Shown here: positions 24,847-34,802 of the stretch, one piece after another
Layout: the number at the start of each line of letters is the position of its first letter
Position numbering within the stretch: the stretch's first letter is position 1
Assembly (NCBI GenBank): GCA_018267575.1
Contig: JAFDYF010000077.1
Location: forward strand, 1 to 64,000
DNA from: Bacteroidota bacterium
GTDB taxonomy: Bacteria > Bacteroidota > Bacteroidia > Chitinophagales > Chitinophagaceae
Length of the DNA stretch: 64,000 bases
Direction: 5' to 3'
Program-made: the position numbers and the translations under genes
The notes under the pieces: model-generated
Database searches by the model: none
What the model saw: only the letters and a program-made list of their open reading frames with translations
What the model was told of the DNA's origin: nothing

Positions 24847-27800
24847 ATGATGAGTGAGACGGTAAAGATCTGGGAAGAGAAAATAAAGATCCCTACCTAT
24901 GGGATAGGAAAACCTGAAAAGAACCCCATGTTTTTTGAAAAGCGGGTCTACCAAGGGAGCAGTGGTGTGGTGTACCCCAATGCCATCATTGAGAAAATCG
25001 AGGACACTAAGGAAAACAAGGAATACCATGCGGTTTTCGCTGAGAACGAATATATCAAGATCATGGTGCTGCCAGAACTGGGCGGAAGGATCCAAATGGC
25101 ATTTGACAAAATCAGGCAAAGGCATTTTGTGTATTATAACAGTGTGATCAAACCGGCGCTGGTCGGTCTCACCGGTCCCTGGATCTCGGGAGGAATCGAG
25201 TTCAACTGGCCACAACACCACCGGCCATCCACATTTGAAAAAGTGGATCATTTTATTGAAGAGAACAAAGATGGTAGCAAAACCATTTGGGTAAATGAAG
25301 TGGAAAGAATGACGAGAACGAAGGGCATGGCGGGTTTCACGCTTTATCCGGGCAAAGCATATATCGAGATAAAGGGACGGCTTTTCAATAGGACACCCTT
25401 CCCACAGACTTTTCTCTGGTGGGCCAACCCAGCGGTCAGTGTGGATGAAAATTACCAATCCGTTTTTCCGCCCGATGTGAATGCCGTGTTCGACCATGGC
25501 AGAAGGGATGTTTCTTCATTTCCGATCGCGACGGGTGTTTATTACAAAGTGGACTATGCACCTGGTACCGATATCTCCCGTTATAGCAATATACCTGTCC
25601 CAACATCTTTTATGGCTGTTGAGTCGAGTTATGATTTTATCGGTGGCTATGAGCATGATACCAAAGCAGGTTTGCTGCATGTGGCCGATCATCATATTGC
25701 GCCGGGAAAAAAGCAATGGACCTGGGGCAATGGCGAATTTGGCCAGGCTTGGGACCGCAACTTGACCGATGAAGATGGTCCCTATATCGAGCTGATGACA
25801 GGGGTGTTCACCGATAACCAACCAGATTTTTCCTGGCTGATGCCCAACGAGGAAAAAACATTTACCCAATATTTTATGCCCTACAGCGAAGTGGGCATGG
25901 TAAAGAACGCTACCAAAGAAGCGGTCGTTAATATCGAATGGAAAGGGGATGCTGCAGAAATAAGATTGTATGTGACTTCGAAATTTGAAAAATTGAAGAT
26001 TGCTTTGTTTGAAAATGAAACAGAGATTTTTGATGATCATATCAGTTGCTCCCCCGATCAGCCTTATCTGAAAAATATTTCTTTCCCAAATGCGATTGAT
26101 GAAAAAAATTGCAAATTGTTGGTGGAGGATTTGGGTTCGCAACGGGTTCTGGTTGCTTATCAACCATTGAAAAAAGAAGAGAAGGAACCGCCTACACCTG
26201 CTGTGTCAGCAAAAGAACCTAGTGAAATCACATCGATAGAGGAACTATATCTTACTGGTCTTCATATTGAACAGTACCGGCATGCTACCAGAAGCGCTGC
26301 TGACTATTACGAAGAGGCCCTACACAGGAAACCCACTGATAGCAGGAACAACAATGCGTTGGGCTTATGGTATTTGCGGAGGGGCCAGTTTGACAAGGCA
26401 GAGACTTATTTAAGAATAGCCGTCAAAACACTGATCGATAAAAACCCCAATCCCTATAACGGCGAACCTTATTATAATTTGGGTTGGTCCCTGATCTTGC
26501 AGAATAAAATGGAAGAAGCTTTTGATATGTTTTATAAATCGGTATGGAACGATGGTTGCCAGCATTCAGGTTATCTGAACCTTGCCAGAATTGCAGTTGG
26601 AAAAAATGATTTTGAAACTGCATTAGATTTCGTTAAAAAATCTTTGGTTAAAAATTACCATAGCCATACAGCAAGGCATTTGAAAACAGTCCTGCTCAGG
26701 AAGTTGAATAGGAGGGATGAAGCGATGTTGTTTTTAGGGGAATCACTGAAAATAGATCCCTTCAATTTTGGTTGCCTCTTTGAAAAATGGTTGATGGAAA
26801 AAGAGCAGGACTCTGCGAGCGCCGACCGGACTTCCAAGGTGCTTCGAGAACGGTCCCATGACTGGGTGCACAATTTTATTGAGTATGCCTTCGATTATGC
26901 GCATGCTGGTTTGTATGGAGAAGCTGAAAAACTGCTTGTTTTCTATGGGGAAGCAAACGGCTTCGGGTATCCCATGCTTTGTTATTATCTGGGGTGGTTT
27001 GCTTATATGGGCAACAGAAGCTCGGAAGCCAACATGTATTTTGAGCAGGCTGCTTTGGCCAACCCCGATTATTGTTTTCCCAATAGGATCGAGGATGTAA
27101 ATGTTTTAAGGAAAGCGACCGAACTGAACCCTGCTGATGCAAAGGCTTATTATTATCTGGGCAATTTTTGGTATGATAAGCGGCAATACAATGAAGCCAT
27201 TGAATGTTGGGAAAAATCAGTGCTATTGGAAAGCGGTTTTCCAACGGTACACCGCAACCTTTCGTTGGCTTATTTTAATAAACTGAAGGACCAACAAAAA
27301 GCGTTGCAGTCACTAGAAAAAGCTTTTGAGTTGGATATTGCCGATGGCCGCGTTTTGATGGAGCTTGACCAACTGCGCAAAATATTGAACCATCCATCTG
27401 ATCAGCGTCTTGCTATTCTTGAGCAATATCTCAACCTGACCCTTTCACGGGATGATCTTTATCTGGAAAGGATCACCCTGTACAACCAGCTTGGGAATTA
27501 TGAAAAGGCCAAAGCGTTGATTCATTCTCGTAAGTTCCATCCATGGGAGGGGGGCGAGGGCAAGGCGGTGGCTCAATACCTGATCTGTTATATCGAGCTT
27601 GCTAAAAAAGCCATAAGGGTTGGGGACTATCAGGAAGCCTTGCAATTATTGTCACAAGCAAGCAAATATCCGCCAAACCTCGGGGAAGGGAAATTGATCA
27701 ATGCCCAAGAAAACGATATCCATTATTTATCGGGCATCGCGCATGAATTGCTAGGCAATAAAACGGAGGCAAACAAATTTTATCGAATGGCCTCAGCAGG

Positions 27801-28200
27801 CGAACCTATACTGCAGCAGGCCATTTTTTATAATGACCCACAGCCCGATAAAATTTTATATCAGGGACTCGCATGGTTAAAAATGGGGGAGAAGGAAAAA
27901 GCGATGGACATTTTTAAAAAGCTAATTGATTTTGGGAACCAGCATTTAAATGACAACATTAAAATAGATTATTTCGCTGTTTCCCTTCCTGATCTGTTGG
28001 TATTTGATGTAGATCTTAACCTTCGTAATAAAATCCATTGTATGTATATGATGGGACTTGGTCATTTAGGGATGGGCGGGAAGGATCCGGTTTTGGCAAA
28101 GGGCTATTTTGACAAAGTGCTTGAATTGGACATCAACCATCAGGGAGCAAGTACTCATAACTATGAGGAAAATTATTTTTTATATACTGATGGTAAATAG
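24847..28200 (+). CDS. DUF5107 domain protein with tetratricopeptide repeats
   Basis: 1117 residues with no signal peptide, so probably cytosolic. The first 390 or so residues form the DUF5107 domain, with a galactose-mutarotase-like look (LPELGGRIQMAFDK, GPWISGGIEFNWPQHH, WWANPAVSV). After an acidic linker comes a long series of TPR-like helices up to the C-terminus, including one clear unit NALGLWYLRRGQFDKAETYL. Such proteins accompany sugar-acid and glycoside catabolism genes in many bacteria, but no activity is known. It is followed by a GH2 gene after a gap of about 55 bases and is probably cotranscribed with it. Confidence 0.85.
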   Translation: MMSETVKIWEEKIKIPTYGIGKPEKNPMFFEKRVYQGSSGVVYPNAIIEKIEDTKENKEYHAVFAENEYIKIMVLPELGGRIQMAFDKIRQRHFVYYNSVIKPALVGLTGPWISGGIEFNWPQHHRPSTFEKVDHFIEENKDGSKTIWVNEVERMTRTKGMAGFTLYPGKAYIEIKGRLFNRTPFPQTFLWWANPAVSVDENYQSVFPPDVNAVFDHGRRDVSSFPIATGVYYKVDYAPGTDISRYSNIPVPTSFMAVESSYDFIGGYEHDTKAGLLHVADHHIAPGKKQWTWGNGEFGQAWDRNLTDEDGPYIELMTGVFTDNQPDFSWLMPNEEKTFTQYFMPYSEVGMVKNATKEAVVNIEWKGDAAEIRLYVTSKFEKLKIALFENETEIFDDHISCSPDQPYLKNISFPNAIDEKNCKLLVEDLGSQRVLVAYQPLKKEEKEPPTPAVSAKEPSEITSIEELYLTGLHIEQYRHATRSAADYYEEALHRKPTDSRNNNALGLWYLRRGQFDKAETYLRIAVKTLIDKNPNPYNGEPYYNLGWSLILQNKMEEAFDMFYKSVWNDGCQHSGYLNLARIAVGKNDFETALDFVKKSLVKNYHSHTARHLKTVLLRKLNRRDEAMLFLGESLKIDPFNFGCLFEKWLMEKEQDSASADRTSKVLRERSHDWVHNFIEYAFDYAHAGLYGEAEKLLVFYGEANGFGYPMLCYYLGWFAYMGNRSSEANMYFEQAALANPDYCFPNRIEDVNVLRKATELNPADAKAYYYLGNFWYDKRQYNEAIECWEKSVLLESGFPTVHRNLSLAYFNKLKDQQKALQSLEKAFELDIADGRVLMELDQLRKILNHPSDQRLAILEQYLNLTLSRDDLYLERITLYNQLGNYEKAKALIHSRKFHPWEGGEGKAVAQYLICYIELAKKAIRVGDYQEALQLLSQASKYPPNLGEGKLINAQENDIHYLSGIAHELLGNKTEANKFYRMASAGEPILQQAIFYNDPQPDKILYQGLAWLKMGEKEKAMDIFKKLIDFGNQHLNDNIKIDYFAVSLPDLLVFDVDLNLRNKIHCMYMMGLGHLGMGGKDPVLAKGYFDKVLELDINHQGASTHNYEENYFLYTDGK

Positions 28201-28254
28201 GAAAATCATGAGTAAAATAATTCATTGAAAGTTCAAAGGGCAAAAATTAAATTC

Positions 28255-31095
28255 ATGATTATGATAATGGCTAATAAATCAATCCTAACAATTTTTTCTT
28301 TTCTTCTTGCTTCATTCGTAATGGGACAGAACAAAATTGATCTTTCTGGTAAGTGGTCATTTCAAATCGATTCGTCTGATTTAGGGATAAAAGAAAAATG
28401 GAACAACTCAAAATTGAATGATATTGTTGAATTGCCCGGGTCGATGGCTACCAACAATAAAGGTTTTGATATTTCGGTAAAAACCCCTTGGACAGGCTCT
28501 ATCGAGGATTCTTCCTGGTTCTATAAACCCGAATATGCAAAGTACCGGGTTCCTGGAAATGTGAAAATCCCATTTTGGTTACAGCCAAACAAATACTATA
28601 AATGCTCTGCCTGGTACCAAAAGCTGGTGGTTATCCCCGCATCCTGGAAAAATAGTTTTATTGAACTTTCTTTGGAGCGAGTGCACTGGCAATCGATGGT
28701 TTGGGTGGATGGCGTTTTGGTTGGCAAAGAAAACAGCCTGGCAACGCCCCATATCTACCATCTCTCCCATTATCTGACTCCCGGTACTCATCGCATCAGC
28801 ATCCGTGTTGACAACCGGATTTTGGATGTGAACGTGGGCGAAAACTCTCATAGCATTACCGACCATACCCAAACCAACTGGAACGGGATGGTGGGTGCTT
28901 TGGAACTTCTCCGAAAGCCATTAGTGAATATTGCACTGGTGAAATTGTTTCCCGATGTCAACAAAAAACAAGTGCGTGTACACATCAAGGTTAATAATGA
29001 GAGCGGTGACCAGGTCAAAACAAATCTGGTGCTGCAGGCTTATACCGTTAAAGGAAATGCAACCAAGCCCGGCATCATAAAAAGGGAAATCACGATCAAT
29101 GGGGAAACAGATTCTTTTGATATCATTTACCCCATGGGCAAACAGGTGTTGTTATGGGACGAGTTCCATCCCAATCTTTACCAGATGGATATTAAGTTGG
29201 TCAATCATAATAAAATGGTTGATCAAAAGAAAGAAATATTTGGAATGCGTGATTTCCGGAGCAGCGGCACGCAATTCACCATCAATGGTCGGTTGACTTT
29301 TTTAAGGGGCACGCTGGATTGCGCCGCTTTTCCTAAAACGGGTTATCCACCCACCGATACCGCTGCATGGATGCGCATATTCAGGATCGCTAAATCTTAT
29401 GGGCTTAACCATTTTCGTTTTCATTCCTGGTGCCCGCCGGAAGCTGCATTTGAAGCGGCCGACCGGATGGGTTTTTATTTGCAGATTGAAATCGATTCTT
29501 GGGCAAACCAAGGCGCCACTGTGGGTGACGGCAAGCCGCTCGACCAATATTTGTACGATGAAAGCAACCGGATTGTGAACGTATATGGCAACCATCCTTC
29601 ATTCTGTATGCTGACTTATGGCAATGAACCTGCAGGTGAACATTTGAAACAATTCCTCACAGGTTTTGTAAACTATTGGAAACAAAAAGATGCAAGGAGA
29701 TTGTACACATCAGCGGGAGGTTGGCCCATTATCCCTGAAGCTGATTACAATTCCTCTCCCGACCCACGTATACAGGCATGGGGGCAGGGGCTTGAAAGTA
29801 TCATCAACAAACAAAACCCATCGACCGATTATGATTGGAGAAAAATAATTGCCCCATGGAAGCACCCAACCGTGAGCCATGAAATAGGGCAATGGTGCGT
29901 TTATCCCGATTTCAATGAGATAAAAAAATATACGGGTATATTGAAACCAAAAAATTTTGAAATCTTTAGGGACAAACTGAATGAAAATAAATTGGGCAAT
30001 CTTGCGGATCGTTTTTTAAATGCTTCCGGCAAATTGCAATCCTTATGTTATAAAGCGGATATTGAAGCGGCATTGAGAACACCCGGTTTTGGCGGCTTTC
30101 AATTATTGGGTCTCTATGATTTTCCAGGGCAGGGCACGGCGCTTGTCGGTGTGCTGAATGCATTTTGGGAGGATAAAGGTTATATGCATGCCAAGCAGTT
30201 CAGTGCGTTTTGCAATCGGGTAGTGCCATTGGCAAGGTTCCCTAAAATGGTTTACAACAATAACGAAATATTGGATGTACCTGTGGAGATTGCCAATTTC
30301 GGTGAGCATGTATTGAAAAATGCAGATGCAAAATGGGAAATAAAAAATGCCATAGGAACGGTTTTGTTCAAAGGGAAATTTTCATCCAATTTTATCCAGA
30401 TTGGTAATGGAATAAAGTTGGGCGATATCCATGCTAAATTAAACTCCATACAAGGGTCAGAAGAATTGACGGTATCGGTTTCCGTTAACGAGTTTCAAAA
30501 CAGCTGGCAGATATTTGTATATCCGTCTACGGTTGCTGATGTTGAAAATATGTATGTAACTCAGACAATGGGTGAAAAGGCGTTGGGTGTTTTGAAGCAG
30601 GGCGGTAGTGTATTGCTCACATTAAAGAAAGGTACATTGAAAGCTGATAAAGGAGGGGATATCAAGATTGGTTTCTCCAGCATTTTTTGGAACACCGCCT
30701 GGACGCATGGTCAGCCGCCATTTTCCCTTGGCATCCTCTGTGACCCCAAACATCCCGCATTAAAAAATTTCCCAACTGAATATTATAGTAACTACCAATG
30801 GTGGGATGCCATGAGCCATTCCAATGCAATTTTGTTGGATTCGGTTGTCCAGAGGTTATCGCCCATTGTAAGGGTGATCGATGATTGGGTAACTGCGAGG
30901 TCATTGGGTTTGTTGTTCGAATGTAAGGTTGGGAAAGGGAAATTGCTCGTATCTGGGATTGATTTGTTAACCGATGCGGATAAAAGACCAGAAGCAAGGC
31001 AATTATTGTACAGTCTCAAAAAATATATGTCGGGTAATTCATTCAACCCACAAAGAGCGATTGATATCAATAAAATCAAGGCGTTGATGAATTGA
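28255..31095 (+). CDS. Glycoside hydrolase family 2 enzyme, secreted
   Basis: About 946 residues. Three nearby ATG codons (28255, 28261, 28267) all give a signal peptide ending near VMGQ. The order is a jelly-roll sugar-binding domain (about 20-210), an Ig-like domain, then the TIM barrel with acid/base E458 in LTYGNEPAG and probable nucleophile E543 in VSHEIGQW. Further beta domains reach the C-terminus. GH2 includes beta-galactosidases, glucuronidases and mannosidases; the divergent active-site context does not allow a choice. It sits behind the DUF5107-TPR gene in the AraC-flanked cluster. Confidence 0.85.
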   Translation: MIMIMANKSILTIFSFLLASFVMGQNKIDLSGKWSFQIDSSDLGIKEKWNNSKLNDIVELPGSMATNNKGFDISVKTPWTGSIEDSSWFYKPEYAKYRVPGNVKIPFWLQPNKYYKCSAWYQKLVVIPASWKNSFIELSLERVHWQSMVWVDGVLVGKENSLATPHIYHLSHYLTPGTHRISIRVDNRILDVNVGENSHSITDHTQTNWNGMVGALELLRKPLVNIALVKLFPDVNKKQVRVHIKVNNESGDQVKTNLVLQAYTVKGNATKPGIIKREITINGETDSFDIIYPMGKQVLLWDEFHPNLYQMDIKLVNHNKMVDQKKEIFGMRDFRSSGTQFTINGRLTFLRGTLDCAAFPKTGYPPTDTAAWMRIFRIAKSYGLNHFRFHSWCPPEAAFEAADRMGFYLQIEIDSWANQGATVGDGKPLDQYLYDESNRIVNVYGNHPSFCMLTYGNEPAGEHLKQFLTGFVNYWKQKDARRLYTSAGGWPIIPEADYNSSPDPRIQAWGQGLESIINKQNPSTDYDWRKIIAPWKHPTVSHEIGQWCVYPDFNEIKKYTGILKPKNFEIFRDKLNENKLGNLADRFLNASGKLQSLCYKADIEAALRTPGFGGFQLLGLYDFPGQGTALVGVLNAFWEDKGYMHAKQFSAFCNRVVPLARFPKMVYNNNEILDVPVEIANFGEHVLKNADAKWEIKNAIGTVLFKGKFSSNFIQIGNGIKLGDIHAKLNSIQGSEELTVSVSVNEFQNSWQIFVYPSTVADVENMYVTQTMGEKALGVLKQGGSVLLTLKKGTLKADKGGDIKIGFSSIFWNTAWTHGQPPFSLGILCDPKHPALKNFPTEYYSNYQWWDAMSHSNAILLDSVVQRLSPIVRVIDDWVTARSLGLLFECKVGKGKLLVSGIDLLTDADKRPEARQLLYSLKKYMSGNSFNPQRAIDINKIKALMN

Positions 31096-31105
31096 TTGGA
31101 AAAGT

Positions 31106-31495
31106 TTAAATACTATTGATCAGATAAATAATCAGGAATATGCTTATCAAAAAAATAAAAATGGTAAGTAGAGCGGCAAAAATGGAAGATGAAGTAAAAA
31201 CCCCTTCATTGATTTGCTTTTGCGTTCGTTTATACTGAACAAAGGAAATGATCAGTGAAATGCTCCCCGCGGCCACCAGCAAAATGCCGATGATATTGGA
31301 GTGGCCATGCTGTTGCAATACAATTTGTTTTCCCAAAACAATACTTATTTGTTTTACAAATAAAGAAAACTTGACCACCACAAAGCCAAAAGCCATAATC
31401 CCGATACTAGTGCGGACCCATGCCAAAAAAGTGCGCTCATTGGCAAGATGTTCATTGGTGTTGCTATTCATTTTTTGTTCTTTAATTTCTGCCAT
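31106..31495 (-). CDS. DUF202 (YidH-type) membrane protein
   Basis: About 129 residues from the ATG at 31495; an ATG at 31471 is also possible. The family start LANERTFLAWVRTSIGIMAFGFVVVKF is intact, and three membrane helices are predicted (about 30-48, 66-84, 100-124). DUF202 proteins are small inner-membrane proteins without a firmly known role. It converges with the GH2 gene, only 10 bases apart, and stands 101 bases downstream of the MgtC/DUF4010 gene. Confidence 0.85.
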   Translation of the reverse strand: MAEIKEQKMNSNTNEHLANERTFLAWVRTSIGIMAFGFVVVKFSLFVKQISIVLGKQIVLQQHGHSNIIGILLVAAGSISLIISFVQYKRTQKQINEGVFTSSSIFAALLTIFIFLISIFLIIYLINSI

Positions 31496-31611
31496 AATTG
31501 CTCTGTACAATCTTTTGCATCCATTTACAGAAAAGGCAAGTTAACCCAACGCTTTATTTAAAAATCTAAGTAAAAACTATTCACCAATTTTTTTGGATAA
31601 TACAGCCTTAT

Positions 31612-32892
31612 TTAGAAATGAAAGACAAAGGACATCAGTAAACCAAGCACTATCAACATACCAAAACTAACAATCAACTGCCATCGGATCGACTTATCAG
31701 AAAGTGAAATGCCATATACCATTTTAAGCAAATTATTGCTGGTAACGGCATTCAGCACGGCCATCACAATCACTGAATTTTCAATATTCCACTTGCTCTG
31801 AAAAAGGTTCAATATAAAAGGGTCAATGTCTGTTACTCCCACCACAAAGGAAAGCACATTGATTCCACCAGTTCCATATTTTTTTGTTATTGATCCGGTA
31901 GCAATGGCAAAGAATATAAAGAGGGCCGAAAAAAGCAAAGCGGTTTTAAATTCTAGTGGGTTGTTGTGCGGTTGAAAGGTTTTGGCATCCCCTAGTTGTT
32001 TTTCTTTGTGTTGGAAATATAAAAAATAGAGCGCTATCATGGACGAGACCACCACGAAAATGGCAAAGGAAGGTGCCAATTGCAAGGCAATACTTTTATT
32101 AAAAAATAATGCCAGCAAAAACAATCTTACATACATCATGGTGGTAGCTAGTACAATGGCTGCAACCACTTTGTTATTTTCGGGAAGTTCTTTACTTTTC
32201 CTTGCGAGTATGATTGTGGTGGCTGTGCTACTATACATGCCCCCCAAAATCCCAGTAAGAATAATTCCCGAGTTGGGGAAAACAAATTTTTTTAGCAGAT
32301 AACTGAAATAGGAAATGCCCGAAACCGCCACTATGGCAAGCCAGAATTTATAGGGGGAAAAATTAAAATCAGGAGAAATCGCTTTGTCAGGTAGCAAGGG
32401 CAGTATTACTCCGGCAAGGACCAGAAATTTTGCAAGTGTGATGAACTCATTGCTATCAAATTTTTCTGAGAATTGGAAAAGGGTTTCTTTGATTTCGGTC
32501 AATACCAGTACACACACCACAATCAATAAAACCAGCCAATTGGGTTGTGTGTACACCAATGGTGCAAGGCAATAGGTAATCAAGGCAATGACCAAGGACG
32601 TAGCACCAAATTTTTTTTCAATGGCAATTTTTTGAAAATAATAAATGGCCAACAAAAGCGTAATGGCAAACCCTCCGGCCAGAAATGGTATCAAGGTTTG
32701 CGGACTGATTATATACAGGATAAAACCGAAGATGCCAATCAGGGTAAAGGTCCTGTCGGTGCCATAACGGCTTTCAAACTCCTCTTTGATATAATGACGC
32801 CGTTGCTCCAGTCCGATGAGTAAAGAAAACAAAGCAACAAGTAGGAACTTGATAATGCTTGGTGGGATGAGTTGTAAAATTTCTTCGCCCAT
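31612..32892 (-). CDS. MgtC/SapB family membrane protein with DUF4010 domain
   Basis: 426 residues, almost entirely membrane helices. The N-terminal MgtC/SapB-like part has LLVALFSLLIGLEQRR and RTFTLIGIFGFILY. The C-terminal DUF4010 part has GILGGMYSSTATTIILARKSKE. Family members are linked to magnesium or ATPase control in some pathogens, but the long DUF4010 form has no proven function. The start at 32892 is the only strong one. Confidence 0.85.
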   Translation of the reverse strand: MGEEILQLIPPSIIKFLLVALFSLLIGLEQRRHYIKEEFESRYGTDRTFTLIGIFGFILYIISPQTLIPFLAGGFAITLLLAIYYFQKIAIEKKFGATSLVIALITYCLAPLVYTQPNWLVLLIVVCVLVLTEIKETLFQFSEKFDSNEFITLAKFLVLAGVILPLLPDKAISPDFNFSPYKFWLAIVAVSGISYFSYLLKKFVFPNSGIILTGILGGMYSSTATTIILARKSKELPENNKVVAAIVLATTMMYVRLFLLALFFNKSIALQLAPSFAIFVVVSSMIALYFLYFQHKEKQLGDAKTFQPHNNPLEFKTALLFSALFIFFAIATGSITKKYGTGGINVLSFVVGVTDIDPFILNLFQSKWNIENSVIVMAVLNAVTSNNLLKMVYGISLSDKSIRWQLIVSFGMLIVLGLLMSFVFHF

Positions 32893-33258
32893 TTTCTTTA
32901 ATATTTAGAAAGCTTTTTTGAAAATAAATTTCATGCCATCCCGACTCTTTGCTTCCATCTATAGATCGTCTTTAAGGTTAAGAAACCAGCCTTACAATAA
33001 ATTGCGAAAACCTTTTTCCAAAAATAAGTATTAAATGTGTTGGAGACTGCGTGCCAGTCTATAGGGTTCAATTTTTAGGACAATCTGTTTTGGTTTTTGG
33101 AAATGGATAGGGTCATTTTGCCTTGTGCTGGGTAAAAAGATGTTTCAAAATATATGATGGGGTAAATATTTTGGGATGCAATTTGTCCATTTGCCCAATC
33201 TTTGAAAACCGCAATCATTTAAGGCTTTTATACAGTCGCCAATTCCAAGAGGTAGCGT
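32893..33258. other. Intergenic region, no feature seen
   Basis: About 365 bases upstream of the MgtC gene and downstream of the TlpA gene. No frame, strong hairpin or promoter box stands out. Confidence 0.4.
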
Positions 33259-33843
33259 TTATAATAGAGCCTTCAATTGCTCCATAAAAGATTCCGTATC
33301 GTAACTAGCCATGCCAACATGTTTCAAAACAATCTCCCCTTCTTTATTGAGCACGACGGTTGTGGGCAAACTCCCTTCGAAAATATTGGTAGGAACATTC
33401 CCGAAGCTTGTAAAAACGGGTAGGCTATAATTATTCTCTTCAAGAAATCTTTTAGCTTTTGATTGATCGTCATCTTCATTGATAAACACAAAAACAAAGC
33501 GCTGATCGCTTTTTAGTGTATGGTACAAGTTTTCCAAAGAAGGCATTTCGGCACGACAAGGCGGACACCAAGATGCCCAGAAATTAATAAAAACAATTTT
33601 TCCTTTAAGGTCATTCGTAGAAGCAATTTTACCAGTCGAATCTTTAAAGCTAAAAAATGCTTTAACTGTAGAATCATTACTATTCGCCTTCTTAATTTCA
33701 GCTTTGAGCAAACCTGTTGAAACGATTTGTTTCATTATCCAAGTCTTGGCATTGGGGCTAACAATAATGAACAAAGGTAGGCCCACCAGTAGGATGTCCC
33801 AAACCCGTTTACGATTTACAAGCCAAGTTTTTTTTATATCCAT
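33259..33843 (-). CDS. TlpA/ResA-like thiol-disulfide oxidoreductase
   Basis: 194 residues. An N-terminal membrane anchor (about 14-30) is followed by a thioredoxin-fold domain with the redox site W92-C93-P-P-C96 in INFWASWCPPCRAEMPSLE and the cis-Pro loop GSLPTTVVLN. It faces the periplasm. Members reduce or oxidise specific protein thiols, for example in cytochrome c or copper-centre maturation. It is two bases after the binding-protein gene and shares its operon with a DsrE protein, suggesting a sulfur or thiol task that remains undefined. Confidence 0.9.
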   Translation of the reverse strand: MDIKKTWLVNRKRVWDILLVGLPLFIIVSPNAKTWIMKQIVSTGLLKAEIKKANSNDSTVKAFFSFKDSTGKIASTNDLKGKIVFINFWASWCPPCRAEMPSLENLYHTLKSDQRFVFVFINEDDDQSKAKRFLEENNYSLPVFTSFGNVPTNIFEGSLPTTVVLNKEGEIVLKHVGMASYDTESFMEQLKALL

Positions 33844-33845
33844 CT

Positions 33846-34754
33846 TTACGGAACGTTGAATCCATATTTTTTATACACTTCTTTTGCTGTAGTACTGTTC
33901 AAGAAACTCATAAAGTCTTTTGCAGCTTTTGGATGGGGCGATGCTTTCAAAAGCCCCGCCATATAAATAGCATTGATATTTTCATTATCTGGAATTTCAA
34001 CCATCTCAATGGGGTGGTTGATCATTTTTTGGTAATAGGCTTCTGAGTACCAAACGGGGCCTGCATCACTAATTTGGTACAGGATGCGCATGGGTGTTTC
34101 CCGGTGATGGATATGTGTTAAATAAGTAGAGCTGTCATTAACCTTTGTTTTCATAATCAAAGTTTGCAGTTCCTTGCCTCCTGCCTTTACATAGGCCTCC
34201 TCAATACGCTTGCCAATTCCCTCCCATTGTGGGTTGGGCATGCTGACTTTCACATCCCTTCGCCCTAAATCTGTTAATCCCATGATTTTTTTGGGATTGC
34301 CTTTCCCCACCATAATGGTCAGTTTGTTATAGGCATAGCTAAGCGTATCGCTGAAAAAATTTTTCATCTGGTTGATCTTGCCTCTTTCCGCAGTGTAAAT
34401 ATCTGGCTTCAGGGTAATGCGCAAGTTCCCAATAGTGAGCGAACCTCCAACTATTTGATCGGCCAGGATGCCGGGCGGAAGGGTTTCCGCAAAAACCCTT
34501 AGATATTGTGGGTATGCTTTTTTGAACTTGCTGATCAATTCATCAATACACATAAACTGGTTGCCCCCAAAGAATATCACGAGTTGTGGATCGTTGATAT
34601 CGCCATATAGGTCGGGCACATTGTCAACACCCGGAACGGTGAACATCACCTTGCTTTGCGGGGGCCTGTTCCAAGGTGGGTCATAACGATGGTCCTGAGC
34701 ATGAATGCCCACGGAAATAAAAATTAAAAGGGCAAAAAGCAAATACTGTTTCAT
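33846..34754 (-). CDS. Orphan periplasmic substrate-binding protein, ModA-like
   Basis: 302 residues from ATG at 34754, with a signal peptide ending near GIHAQ. The pattern is that of an extracellular solute-binding protein of the molybdate/tungstate class: LVIFFGGNQFMCIDELISKFKK, a hinge region KLTIMVGKGNPKKIMGLTDL, and a C-terminal INAIYMAGLLKASPHPKAAKDFMSFL followed by EVYKKYGF. No ABC permease or ATPase gene is adjacent, so it may be a sensor or scavenging protein. It lies between dsrE-like and tlpA-like genes in one operon. The ligand is not known. Confidence 0.8.
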   Translation of the reverse strand: MKQYLLFALLIFISVGIHAQDHRYDPPWNRPPQSKVMFTVPGVDNVPDLYGDINDPQLVIFFGGNQFMCIDELISKFKKAYPQYLRVFAETLPPGILADQIVGGSLTIGNLRITLKPDIYTAERGKINQMKNFFSDTLSYAYNKLTIMVGKGNPKKIMGLTDLGRRDVKVSMPNPQWEGIGKRIEEAYVKAGGKELQTLIMKTKVNDSSTYLTHIHHRETPMRILYQISDAGPVWYSEAYYQKMINHPIEMVEIPDNENINAIYMAGLLKASPHPKAAKDFMSFLNSTTAKEVYKKYGFNVP

Positions 34755-34802
34755 GATTTTTTTTATTGTTCCCATAGTCAAAAGCGGATACACAAAAATG
34801 GC

